This document shows, in pieces, positions 1-9,075 of a DNA stretch of 64,000 nt. The notes under the pieces were generated by a model. It was not told where the DNA came from. It did no database searches and was given only the letters and a program-made list of their open reading frames with translations. Origin of the DNA: Pseudomonadota bacterium. GTDB taxonomy: Bacteria; Pseudomonadota; Alphaproteobacteria; Sphingomonadales; Sphingomonadaceae. Where the stretch lies: the NCBI GenBank assembly GCA_023394965.1, contig JAEWZX010000034.1, positions 1 through 64,000 on the forward strand. Direction: 5' to 3'. Numbering within the stretch: the stretch's first letter is position 1; the number at the start of each line of letters is the position of its first letter. The translations under genes were made by a program, and so were the position numbers.

Positions 1-3000
1 GTGACCAACCCCGAACCTGTTGCCGTGAATGACAGCGCGACGACCGATGAAGATGTTGCGGTCAGCGGCAATGTGCTGGGCAACGACAGCGATCCCGATG
101 GCGATACGCTGAGCGTGACCGAGTTCACTGTGGCGGGTGATCCGACCACTCACGCAGCTGGCGACACTGTCACGATCGCCGGTGTGGGCACGATCTCGAT
201 CGGCAGCAACGGCGCGTACACCTTCACGCCGGCTGCCAACTGGAGCGGCACGGTTCCGACGATCACCTATACCGTCAGCGATGGCGAAGGTGGCAGCGAT
301 ACCGCTACTCTCGATATTACCGTCGATCCGGTCACGGACCTGACGGCGGCTGACGACAGCGCGACGACCGACGAAGACACACCGGTCAACGGCAGTGTCG
401 CAGGCAACGACAGCACAACCAGCGGCGGCACATTGACCTTCGAGAAGGCGAGCGACCCATCGCATGGCACGGTCGTGGTCAACCCGGACGGGACCTACAC
501 CTATACTCCGGACGCGAACTACAATGGCCCGGACAGCTTCACCTATACGGTAACCGATCCCGCATCGGGCGAAACGCTGACCCGCACGGTCGATATCACG
601 GTCACCCCGGTGAACGATGCACCGACGATTACAGGTGGCAATCAGTCTGGCGGCGTGATCGAAGCGGGCAACCTCGACGATGGCACTCCGACGGCAGGCA
701 CGCCCGATGCAGAGGGACAATTCCTCGCCAGCGATGTCGAAGGCGACACGTTGACATGGAGTGTCTCAGGAACGCCCGATACGACTTATGGCCAGTTCAG
801 CATCGATGCGTCGACCGGCGAGTGGGTTTATCAACTGAACAACGCGCTGCCTGCAACGCAGGCGCTCAACGAAGGCGATAGCGTCGAACTGACCTATACG
901 GTTCAGGTCAGTGATGGAAATGGCGGCATAACAACGCGCGATGTTGTCATCACCGTTACGGGCACGAATGACGTGCCCGTTGCCGTTGCCGATACCGATG
1001 CCGTGACGGAATCGGGTGTCCTCGACGGAGGCAACACCGCGACTGCCGGGGTCGATACGGCCAACGGCAATGTGCTGACCAACGACAGCGATGTCGACGA
1101 TGGCGAAACAGCGACGTTGGCGGTCAGCGAAGTGGGCTTCGGCAGTACGTCTGGCACAGTCGGCACAAGCCTGGCGGGCACTTACGGCACGCTGGTGCTC
1201 TCCGCGAACGGCAATTATGTTTACTCGCTGGATAACACCAATTCTGACACACAGGCTCTGAAGCAGGGGCAGTCGGTAACGGAAACATTCATTTATACCG
1301 TAGTGGATGCAAATGGCGCCTCAGACACCAGTACGCTAACGATAACTGTCACGGGCACGAACGATCGCCCGGTCATCACATCCGATGCTGCCGCCGCGAC
1401 CGGTGCGGTTATTGAGGCGGGGACCGGCGTAGTCGGCGACGACACGGCAACCGGAACTCTGACGGCATCCGATGTCGATACCGATGCGACGCAGACATGG
1501 AGCATCGCGACCACCAACGGAACATACGGCACGATTTCAATCGATCCGTCCACCGGCGAGTGGACTTACACCCTCGATAATACCAGAGCGGCAACGCAGG
1601 CGCTGAACAATGGCGATAGCGAAACCGACACCTTCACTGCTCGCGTTACCGATGAATTCGGTGCCTATCGCGAACAGGTTATCACTATCAATGTCACCGG
1701 GTCCAACGACGACCTGGCGGGGACTGAAGCGAACGCGGTCGTGCCGCTGAACGAGGACAGCGCGGCCACCGGAACCTTGCAGGATTATGTCGCCGATGTG
1801 GACGACGTGATTGAGCTCACTGGCTTCAGCGTCGATGCCAATGGCGATGGTATAGCGGAAAACTATCTCCCGGGTGCGACAGTCTCGCTTACCGATGTGG
1901 ACGGAAACCCGCGCGGTACGCTGACGATTGCCGAAAATGGCGATTACACGTTTACGCCGGCGGCAAATTATTCCGGCACAGTTCCGACAGTGTCCTACAC
2001 GATGGCGGAAACCACCGGTGGTTCGGGAACCGTATCGCAAACCATCGAATTCGAGATCACGCCGGTGGCCGATGCACCGACGATGGAAGCGAACGAGACA
2101 GTCAATACGACTGAAGACACAGCGCAATCGCTGGGTCTGGTCGTGCCGGGGATTACCGACAGCGGCACCGGAACGGTCAATGGCGATAATCCGGAGCGTT
2201 TGGGTGAAATCACACTGACCATCAGTGGTGCCGGGGCCAGCGGTGTTACCCTGTCCACCGGTGCGACTGTGCTGACGCCGGTGGGTGGCCAGATCACAAT
2301 CGTTCTGACCGATGTGGACCATGTCTCCAGCGTGCCTGCCGAGAATAATGCGTCGGGTATTTATTACCTCACATCCACCGAATATGCGGCGCTGGTCGCC
2401 AATCCGACACCGGAAAGCGGGCAGGATTTCACTGTTACGGTGAGTGCCACCAGCTACGAAGTCGATGGCAGCGGTGCGATTCTGACGGGCGTTGCCGGGG
2501 CCACCAGCACGCAGGTTATCGATGTCGATGTTCTGGCTGTAACCGATGGGGCGACACTGACGATTGACGGTGGCAACAGCGTCAACATCGACAGTTCAGA
2601 GGATACGGTGATCGATCTGTCCGGGCGGTTTGCGGTGGCGCGTATCGATAGCGATGGCGCATCCGGCACCGACAACGACGGAAGCGAGCAGCATTGGTAC
2701 GAAGTGTCGGGACTGCCGAACGGAACAGTGGTGACCATCAATGGTGTGGCCACAACGATCAGTTCGGGAACCCCGGTTGCGATATCTGCGGCCTCCAATT
2801 CACTCTCCGCACCCACAATCACGATCAATCCGCCGCGTAATTTCAGCGGCGATCTGGAAGACGTGAGTATCACCCTCAAATCGCGTGATACGGACGGCGA
2901 TTCCACGGGTACTATCGATACTGTTACCAGTTCGGTCGATCTCAACCTGTATATCGCGCCGGTTGCGGGCGATGTGACGGCCAGCAATGTCACCACTGCG

Positions 3001-6000
3001 GAAGATACCTCTGTGGCGTTTCTCGCCGGGGTTCGCGTAACCGATACCGGATCGAGTGCAGGCAGCGAAGTGATCGATTCAGTCGCATTCACTGTACCGA
3101 CCGGCTGGGTGGTGAATGAGCCAACGGCCTCCGCCGGATGGACATATAGCCTTGTTGGCAATGCGGCCACGATCACATTCGACGGCACGCTTACTGAAGC
3201 GCAGCGCGAAGCGATCCTGGATGCGTTTACGATCACCCCGCCCGCACACAGCAGTGCGGATACCACCATCGCTCTGTCGATCACCAGCACTGACAGCAAC
3301 ACGGTCAACAGTGTGGATGTCAGCGATACCGAAACGGTTAGTCGCAATGTGAAGATTACAGTCACTCCGGTTGCGGAACGGACCGATACCGATAGCGACA
3401 ATGTCGGCGGCAACGATGTGACGATAATCGACGATCACGCCTATTCGGTCGCCGGCGAGGAAGATGCCTGGTTCGCGCTCGGCACGAATTACACCGGCAC
3501 GTCGAATACGAGCGGTGGCTACGATCTGCTCACAGGTTGGTCGAATGCCGATGGCGACGAATTTACTTATGCAGTTCTGACACCAACGCTGGCATCCGAC
3601 ACCCCGGCCGATAGTGTGATCGGAACCGAGTTCCGGTATTCCACCGACGGCGGATCGACCTGGATCACGCAGACATACGTGGGTGAACCGATATGGGTCG
3701 CTCAACAGTATCTCGATACCTTGCAGGTCAAACTGCCGGCCGATGTGGCGGGTACGCTGACAGTTGGCGTTCAGGCGGGGACTGTCGATTATGACGACGA
3801 TGCAGAGGTCGCTACGGCTCCGCTCAATCCACCGAAAGTCAGCGGTTCGGGCGTCAATGTCGCCGTAAGCGGATCGGCAACGCTCTCGCTGATCAAGTTC
3901 GACCCGGTTGCCGATGCGGTGACGATGGCGCTCAATGGCCGCGCTTCCGGTGTGGAAGACAGCACCATTCCGCTGGCCGTCAAGACAACCAGTTCGGATG
4001 CGTCGGAAACCTTCAATCTGACTATTTCGGACATTCCCGTCGGCGCCACTGTTACTTATGGGACGGGCACGGGGGCAGTGACTTTCACAGCCACGACTGG
4101 AAACACCAGTTTCCAAATTACGGATTTCAGCAACAGCACTCCGCTTTCGATTACACCGCCGCTCAACAGCAATGACGATTTTCAGCTCACAGTGAGCGCG
4201 GTGTCGGTCGATGGTCCTTCGACATCGGCACCTGTATCACGGACTATCGATGTTTCGGTGACCGGCGTTGCCGATGTGGCTCCGATTACGTTGCCTGCTG
4301 TTGAATACACGACGACCGAAGCCGCTCTGGATTCAGGTAATCACCGCACTGTGCTGAGCGATGTGGTAACCGGAGTTGCATCGAACGATGGCGACGGTTC
4401 GGAAGCTACCACACTGCGGATCACAGGCCTTGCCGAAGACTTCAACGTAGTCGGCGCGACTATGGTGGTGTCGGGCACGGGCACTGAACGTGTGTGGGTC
4501 GTATCGGCCAGCAATCTGGCGAACGTTTCGATTGAAACGCCGCCGAATTACAGCGGGACGGTCGGTTTCAAGGTGGCTGCGGTCACGACAGAAAACGACG
4601 GCGATTCCCGCACTGGCGAGCTTGTCGATGTGAGCTTTACCGTCACACCTTCGCCCGAAGCGGTGATCACCAACAGTGCTACGCTGGTCGAAGATCAGGT
4701 AACCGCGCTTAATCTGGCGATTGTCCAGCAGGGCGGGGATGACAACGAAACGCTGGGTCAGGTCTATATCGACCAGAATTACGCTGCCGGGGCGGACTAT
4801 ACGCTTTATCTGGGCGGCGTGCCCATCGAGGCCGCAGGGTTGGCTACGACCAGCATCTCCGGTGTCGATTACTACGTTGTCCCGGCCGCGCAGGTATCGG
4901 ATCTGGGCGCTCTGGGCGCGGCAAACCTCGATGGCAGTCTCGGCACGCTCGATTTCCTATACGAGGTGATCGATCCGTCGAACGACGGAACGCTAGCACC
5001 TGTGACCGAGACCAAGCCGGGCTCACTTACATTGTCTGCCAGCCCGGTAACCGATCCAATCGACGCATCGATTACCGGTATCAATCTGACAACGGCGACA
5101 GGTTCGACAGCGGACAACGTTGCTGGCGACGATGCCTTGCCTGACACCGCCACAGTCACCGGCCGAGGTGCGGTGGTCGTGAACATGCATGTGGATTCCG
5201 CCGATATCGATGGAAGCGAGCATCTGGTGCGTATTCTGATCGATGGTGTTCCCGATGGCGTGACCGTGAGCGGCGCGTCCCAAATCGGTGCTGGCAGTTG
5301 GTTGCTGGTTTACGAAGCGGGCGACGCAATCTCGATCGGTTCGGACGGAATAGACGTGCCGGTTGAATTCGTCGTCGGGATTGGTGCGGGTGATGGCACT
5401 GCAAATATCACGATGACTGCGCTGGCGCAGGATCAGGGGCAGTCGCCAAACACACCGGCAGGTATCGAAACCGATTCCGTGTCATGGACGTTGAATACCG
5501 ATCTCGGCACCGGTGGCGAATTCGCGCCGCCAACTATCGATGATTGGAGTTATAACGGCACGCCCGGTACGGAAGATACCGTCTTTGTTCTTGGCGATGT
5601 GATCGATTCCTCTGTGTCCGTTGCGGATACCGGGCTCGATTACAGTTACACTGTCACACTGACCGATCTGCCACCGGGCAGCGTCGTTACCGGAATGATT
5701 CTGACGACTATCGGTGGTGTGCCGACATGGACTGCCACGACTACCGTTCCGGCCGGCGGCGACAGTCAGGTGGCGCTCGATGCTCTGCTGGATGGCATTA
5801 CCGTTACGCCACCGGCAGACAGCAACGACAATAACGCCAGCTTCGCGTTCGATGCCAAACTGATGGCGTCCGTCGTCGGCGGGCCGAGTGTTGAGGCTGA
5901 CGAGCGGGCGGAAATGCCGGTTACTCCGGTGACGGACGAGGCGGCCATTTCCATCGCAGTTGCCGATGTGGACGAAGGCACCGACAGCGTGGTTGCCACG

Positions 6001-7581
6001 ATTGCAGTCAGCGATCCGGCAGATGGTGCCTTCGGCCAGATCGTGGACGGCAAAGTCTATGTTCAGGTGGTGACCACCAATAATGACGGCGGCACGGTAA
6101 CCGATGCAGGCGGGCTGGAAGTTCCGCTGACCACTGTGACCGGCGTGGCCGGGGTGCCCGATGGCGATTATTATGTCCTCGATGTGGGCACCGACGGTGG
6201 AGTGGTAGAACTCACCTACACCGCCGCGACAGGAGACACGCTGGTACCAGGCGATGTGACATTCACTGCTATCGCGCAGACGCAGGAAGTGGGTGCCGCC
6301 AATATCGAAACGGCATCGAGTTCCGGCACAGCAGTGGTCGAAATCGCCAATAACGGCGTGACGGTTATCAGCCAGCCTGTCGTGGGTGACGAATCCGATG
6401 CCGCTGATAAGACCAACGCGATTGAGTTGAGCGGCCTGTCGGTTGCGCTGAATGACAACGATGGTTCGGAAACGATCCAGTCGATTCTGCTGGCGGGTGT
6501 GCCGGTCGGGTTCCTGCTCTATGTCGGGAACAGCGCGGGTGACGCGACTCTGGCCGATCAGGCGTCGAACGCCGGTGGCGATGGCATTACCAATACATGG
6601 GTGCTTTCTTCCGATGGAACACTGCCCCCATATGTCGCGATCCTGCCCGCGCCGAACTGGAGCGGGACCCTATCCGATCTGGCATTGGTGGTGGAATCGG
6701 GTGAGACCAGCCTCGACACAGTGCGTGTGGACACTGTCCCGCTCGACGTGTTCACTGTTAATGCTGTTGCCAACGGTCTTACGATCGATCCGACCCTGTC
6801 GTTCGGCCCGGAAGGCAGCATTATCGATCTGAACCTTAACGCTGCAATGGCGGACGCTGTTACTGCCAGTGCATCGGTTCCGGACGGGAGCACGGAAACG
6901 ACCAGCATGGAGATAACCGGGCTAGGCGAATATGCGGCATTCTATATTGGCACCGATCTGATCACCGGTGTAACTTATGATGCCACCAGCGATACCTACA
7001 CGATCACCGGTCTTTCGCAGGACGACCTGGACGACCTTGGTTTCGTTCAGGCGGCATCGGCGCTGGTCGATCAGGATGACGCGACTGTAGGCACTCAGAT
7101 AGAGATGACCGCATGGACCGTGGAGAGTGGCAATGGAGCGGAGTCAGCACGTGTCACGGACACAGTGACACTGTCAGTGACTCCCACTCTCGCCACGACG
7201 GGGAATGACAATCTGATCTGGGATGGCCAAGCGATCAATGGGCGGGCCGGGACCGACACCGTTGCGCTGCGTTATGGTGAGGATCTGGATTGTAGCGATC
7301 TCGCTAGCTTGCTGCAGAACGTCGAGGTGCTCGACCTCTCGGTGCCGGGCAGCAACAGCATCACTGGCGGGCTCTCTATCTCCGATGTTCTGGCGATCAC
7401 CGGATCGAACACCGGTACGCTGACGATCAATGGCGATGCCGAGGATTCGGTAGAACTATCGAGCATGGATGAGTGGACGACCAACGGCGTCGTCGTCGAT
7501 GGCCACCTTGTCTACACCAACACATCTTCAGGCGTCACACTGTCGATCGATGAGGACATTAATGTGTCTTACGCAGCGTAA
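1..7581 (+). CDS. Giant type I-secreted repeat adhesin (LapA-like), 5' partial
   Basis: The frame is open from base 1, so the GTG there is the window edge, not a proven start; 2,526 residues are visible. Almost the whole length is tandem beta-sandwich repeats of roughly 100-130 residues. Cadherin-like/VCBS units fill about residues 1-700, with recurring VNDAPT, DTATGTLTASDVD and FTPAANYSGTVPT. More divergent T1SS-143-like repeats follow to about 2390. The last ~125 residues look like the end of type I-secreted adhesins: GNDNLIWDGQAINGRAG near 2400, then VEVLDLSVPGSNSI. I see one cysteine, near 2430, as expected for a protein exported unfolded. Ca-binding RTX nonapeptide arrays are absent apart from one degenerate GND unit. 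The genes directly downstream encode an exporter, so this is probably its substrate. A surface adhesin or biofilm role is inferred from the family; the N-terminal anchor or retention module lies outside the window. Confidence 0.9.
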   Translation: MTNPEPVAVNDSATTDEDVAVSGNVLGNDSDPDGDTLSVTEFTVAGDPTTHAAGDTVTIAGVGTISIGSNGAYTFTPAANWSGTVPTITYTVSDGEGGSDTATLDITVDPVTDLTAADDSATTDEDTPVNGSVAGNDSTTSGGTLTFEKASDPSHGTVVVNPDGTYTYTPDANYNGPDSFTYTVTDPASGETLTRTVDITVTPVNDAPTITGGNQSGGVIEAGNLDDGTPTAGTPDAEGQFLASDVEGDTLTWSVSGTPDTTYGQFSIDASTGEWVYQLNNALPATQALNEGDSVELTYTVQVSDGNGGITTRDVVITVTGTNDVPVAVADTDAVTESGVLDGGNTATAGVDTANGNVLTNDSDVDDGETATLAVSEVGFGSTSGTVGTSLAGTYGTLVLSANGNYVYSLDNTNSDTQALKQGQSVTETFIYTVVDANGASDTSTLTITVTGTNDRPVITSDAAAATGAVIEAGTGVVGDDTATGTLTASDVDTDATQTWSIATTNGTYGTISIDPSTGEWTYTLDNTRAATQALNNGDSETDTFTARVTDEFGAYREQVITINVTGSNDDLAGTEANAVVPLNEDSAATGTLQDYVADVDDVIELTGFSVDANGDGIAENYLPGATVSLTDVDGNPRGTLTIAENGDYTFTPAANYSGTVPTVSYTMAETTGGSGTVSQTIEFEITPVADAPTMEANETVNTTEDTAQSLGLVVPGITDSGTGTVNGDNPERLGEITLTISGAGASGVTLSTGATVLTPVGGQITIVLTDVDHVSSVPAENNASGIYYLTSTEYAALVANPTPESGQDFTVTVSATSYEVDGSGAILTGVAGATSTQVIDVDVLAVTDGATLTIDGGNSVNIDSSEDTVIDLSGRFAVARIDSDGASGTDNDGSEQHWYEVSGLPNGTVVTINGVATTISSGTPVAISAASNSLSAPTITINPPRNFSGDLEDVSITLKSRDTDGDSTGTIDTVTSSVDLNLYIAPVAGDVTASNVTTAEDTSVAFLAGVRVTDTGSSAGSEVIDSVAFTVPTGWVVNEPTASAGWTYSLVGNAATITFDGTLTEAQREAILDAFTITPPAHSSADTTIALSITSTDSNTVNSVDVSDTETVSRNVKITVTPVAERTDTDSDNVGGNDVTIIDDHAYSVAGEEDAWFALGTNYTGTSNTSGGYDLLTGWSNADGDEFTYAVLTPTLASDTPADSVIGTEFRYSTDGGSTWITQTYVGEPIWVAQQYLDTLQVKLPADVAGTLTVGVQAGTVDYDDDAEVATAPLNPPKVSGSGVNVAVSGSATLSLIKFDPVADAVTMALNGRASGVEDSTIPLAVKTTSSDASETFNLTISDIPVGATVTYGTGTGAVTFTATTGNTSFQITDFSNSTPLSITPPLNSNDDFQLTVSAVSVDGPSTSAPVSRTIDVSVTGVADVAPITLPAVEYTTTEAALDSGNHRTVLSDVVTGVASNDGDGSEATTLRITGLAEDFNVVGATMVVSGTGTERVWVVSASNLANVSIETPPNYSGTVGFKVAAVTTENDGDSRTGELVDVSFTVTPSPEAVITNSATLVEDQVTALNLAIVQQGGDDNETLGQVYIDQNYAAGADYTLYLGGVPIEAAGLATTSISGVDYYVVPAAQVSDLGALGAANLDGSLGTLDFLYEVIDPSNDGTLAPVTETKPGSLTLSASPVTDPIDASITGINLTTATGSTADNVAGDDALPDTATVTGRGAVVVNMHVDSADIDGSEHLVRILIDGVPDGVTVSGASQIGAGSWLLVYEAGDAISIGSDGIDVPVEFVVGIGAGDGTANITMTALAQDQGQSPNTPAGIETDSVSWTLNTDLGTGGEFAPPTIDDWSYNGTPGTEDTVFVLGDVIDSSVSVADTGLDYSYTVTLTDLPPGSVVTGMILTTIGGVPTWTATTTVPAGGDSQVALDALLDGITVTPPADSNDNNASFAFDAKLMASVVGGPSVEADERAEMPVTPVTDEAAISIAVADVDEGTDSVVATIAVSDPADGAFGQIVDGKVYVQVVTTNNDGGTVTDAGGLEVPLTTVTGVAGVPDGDYYVLDVGTDGGVVELTYTAATGDTLVPGDVTFTAIAQTQEVGAANIETASSSGTAVVEIANNGVTVISQPVVGDESDAADKTNAIELSGLSVALNDNDGSETIQSILLAGVPVGFLLYVGNSAGDATLADQASNAGGDGITNTWVLSSDGTLPPYVAILPAPNWSGTLSDLALVVESGETSLDTVRVDTVPLDVFTVNAVANGLTIDPTLSFGPEGSIIDLNLNAAMADAVTASASVPDGSTETTSMEITGLGEYAAFYIGTDLITGVTYDATSDTYTITGLSQDDLDDLGFVQAASALVDQDDATVGTQIEMTAWTVESGNGAESARVTDTVTLSVTPTLATTGNDNLIWDGQAINGRAGTDTVALRYGEDLDCSDLASLLQNVEVLDLSVPGSNSITGGLSISDVLAITGSNTGTLTINGDAEDSVELSSMDEWTTNGVVVDGHLVYTNTSSGVTLSIDEDINVSYAA

Positions 7582-7596
7582 TGGCGCATGCGTTGG

Positions 7597-7628
7597 GACC
7601 TGTCTGCCGCTTCCTTGGCAGGCAGGTC
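7597..7628 (+). other. Strong intercistronic hairpin between adhesin and tolC-like gene
   Basis: GACCTGTCTGCC (7597-7608) pairs with GGCAGGCAGGTC (7617-7628): 12 bp with one G-U pair and an 8-nt loop, starting 16 nt after the adhesin stop. No U-tract follows, so it is not a canonical intrinsic terminator. It could stabilise the adhesin mRNA 3' end or lower read-through into the exporter genes. A 12-nt direct repeat, CGTTGGGACCTG, occurs at 7591-7602 and again at 7644-7655, so a second copy of the left half lies just past the hairpin. Confidence 0.6.
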
Positions 7629-7704
7629 TCCAGAGCCACTGCACGTTGGGACCTGCTTCCGATTGTCAGTGTCGAGTTCCCACGCATCCCAATGGAAAAT
7701 CAAT

Positions 7705-9075
7705 GTGAAATTCGATCTGCTACACTCGGGGACTCACTTGGGAATGCTGGCGATAATTGGTGCACCGGTTATCGTTTTCGCCACTTTCCATCCTGTCTCG
7801 GCGCAAGTTCCGCAGTCTACCGAGCCAATGGAAATGGGGCAGGCAGTCCTTGCTGCTATTCAGGTGCATCCCAGCATTCGCGGGGCTCGGGCTCAGGAAC
7901 GACAAGCTGCTGAGGCGGTGGAAGTGGCAAAGGCAGGATACCGTCCGCAGATATCAGGTGGCTTGGAAAGCCAGATTAACTCCTATCGGAACAGTAGTTA
8001 CGATTCCCGCTCCGTTTACACTGCCACCCTCAATGCATCGCAAATGCTTTTTGATTTCGGCAAGGTCGCTGGAGCTAAAAAGCAGGCGGAGGCGGGTGTT
8101 CGTGCCAGCGAAGCGCAGGTCGAACTGGCACTGGATGAAATTATCGCGCGAACCGCGCAGGCTTGGGTCGATGCGCGAACACAACAACGACTGGTTGAGA
8201 TAGCCGGTGAGCAATTGGATGCAGTTGCTGACATAACGGGGTTGGTCCGCGAACGAGTCGAGAAAGGTGCGACATCGCGGTCGGATCTCGAGCAGGCCAA
8301 TTCGCGCCTCGATTCCCTGCGTTCGCAGCTTCTTGCTGCCGAAGCGGAGGCGCAGCGAGCAAGCTTGACTTTAATGCACCTCACGGGGCGTGTTGCGCCG
8401 ATCACCCCTGTCGGTGACATACCCCCGGCCCTTACGGATGGAGGGTGTGAAGCACTTGTTGATGCAGACTCGCCAGCCATACGTGTCGCCGAAGCGCAGC
8501 TCGACGATGCTCGTGCTCAGCTAGCCATCGCAAAGGCAGAGCGACTTCCCACGGTTTCGTTGGATGGAAGCGTGGGGCAAGCGTTGACTGATGGGTCCCG
8601 GCTTTACGGGGAATATCGGACTACCGGTCAGGTGGGCGTAAATGTTTCCATGCCGATATATCAGGGCGGGGCAGCCGGGGCGCGGCAACGCGGCGCACTA
8701 TATCAGCTGCGCGCTTATGAAGATGCTGTTCGTCAGGTCAAACTTGAGGAGCAGCAGAGCCTTGCCGATGCGCGCGCCCAAGCAAATGGATGGAAAAGAC
8801 GCGCGCCCGTTATGCTGGCTCGCGTTAACAGCATCGACGCGACCCGCGATCTCTATCGCCAGCAATATCTCGAACTGGGTACGCGCTCCTTGCTGGACCT
8901 GCTGAATGCCGAGCAGGAATACTACGGTGCGCGTGTTGACGAGGCGCAAGGACGCTACGCACAATACCGCCTGGCAGTGCAATGCCTTTATCACAGTGAC
9001 CGATTGCGTAGCGCTTTTGGCGTGGATGAAAACGCCGTCGAAACTGCGCCCGATTTCATAGGTCCAGTACAGTGA
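7705..9075 (+). CDS. TolC-family outer-membrane factor of a type I secretion system
   Basis: The protein is the outer-membrane channel-tunnel of the exporter encoded next. The frame stays open upstream to 7588, but GTG at 7705 gives a clean signal peptide (VKFDLLHSG..., hydrophobic core, VSAQ cleavage region) and 456 residues. ATG at 7744 is a shorter alternative. The mature part has two TolC-type halves rich in long alpha-helices: VGVNVSMPIYQGGAAGARQR in the second half and LLDLLNAEQEYYGARVDEAQ near the end are typical of TolC/AggA proteins. Its last four bases overlap the start of the ABC exporter gene (GTGA), which supports translational coupling. It sits 123 nt after the adhesin stop. Confidence 0.9.
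   Translation: MKFDLLHSGTHLGMLAIIGAPVIVFATFHPVSAQVPQSTEPMEMGQAVLAAIQVHPSIRGARAQERQAAEAVEVAKAGYRPQISGGLESQINSYRNSSYDSRSVYTATLNASQMLFDFGKVAGAKKQAEAGVRASEAQVELALDEIIARTAQAWVDARTQQRLVEIAGEQLDAVADITGLVRERVEKGATSRSDLEQANSRLDSLRSQLLAAEAEAQRASLTLMHLTGRVAPITPVGDIPPALTDGGCEALVDADSPAIRVAEAQLDDARAQLAIAKAERLPTVSLDGSVGQALTDGSRLYGEYRTTGQVGVNVSMPIYQGGAAGARQRGALYQLRAYEDAVRQVKLEEQQSLADARAQANGWKRRAPVMLARVNSIDATRDLYRQQYLELGTRSLLDLLNAEQEYYGARVDEAQGRYAQYRLAVQCLYHSDRLRSAFGVDENAVETAPDFIGPVQ

Noticed and set aside
2454..4116. Long minus-strand frames (319 and 345 codons) inside the adhesin gene
   Set aside because: Both follow the repeat composition of the adhesin and have no motifs or ribosome-binding sites.
1..7581. 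CRISPR-like or mobile repeat array
   Set aside because: The periodicity is at the protein level (beta-sandwich repeats of ~100-130 residues); there are no exact DNA repeats with spacers.
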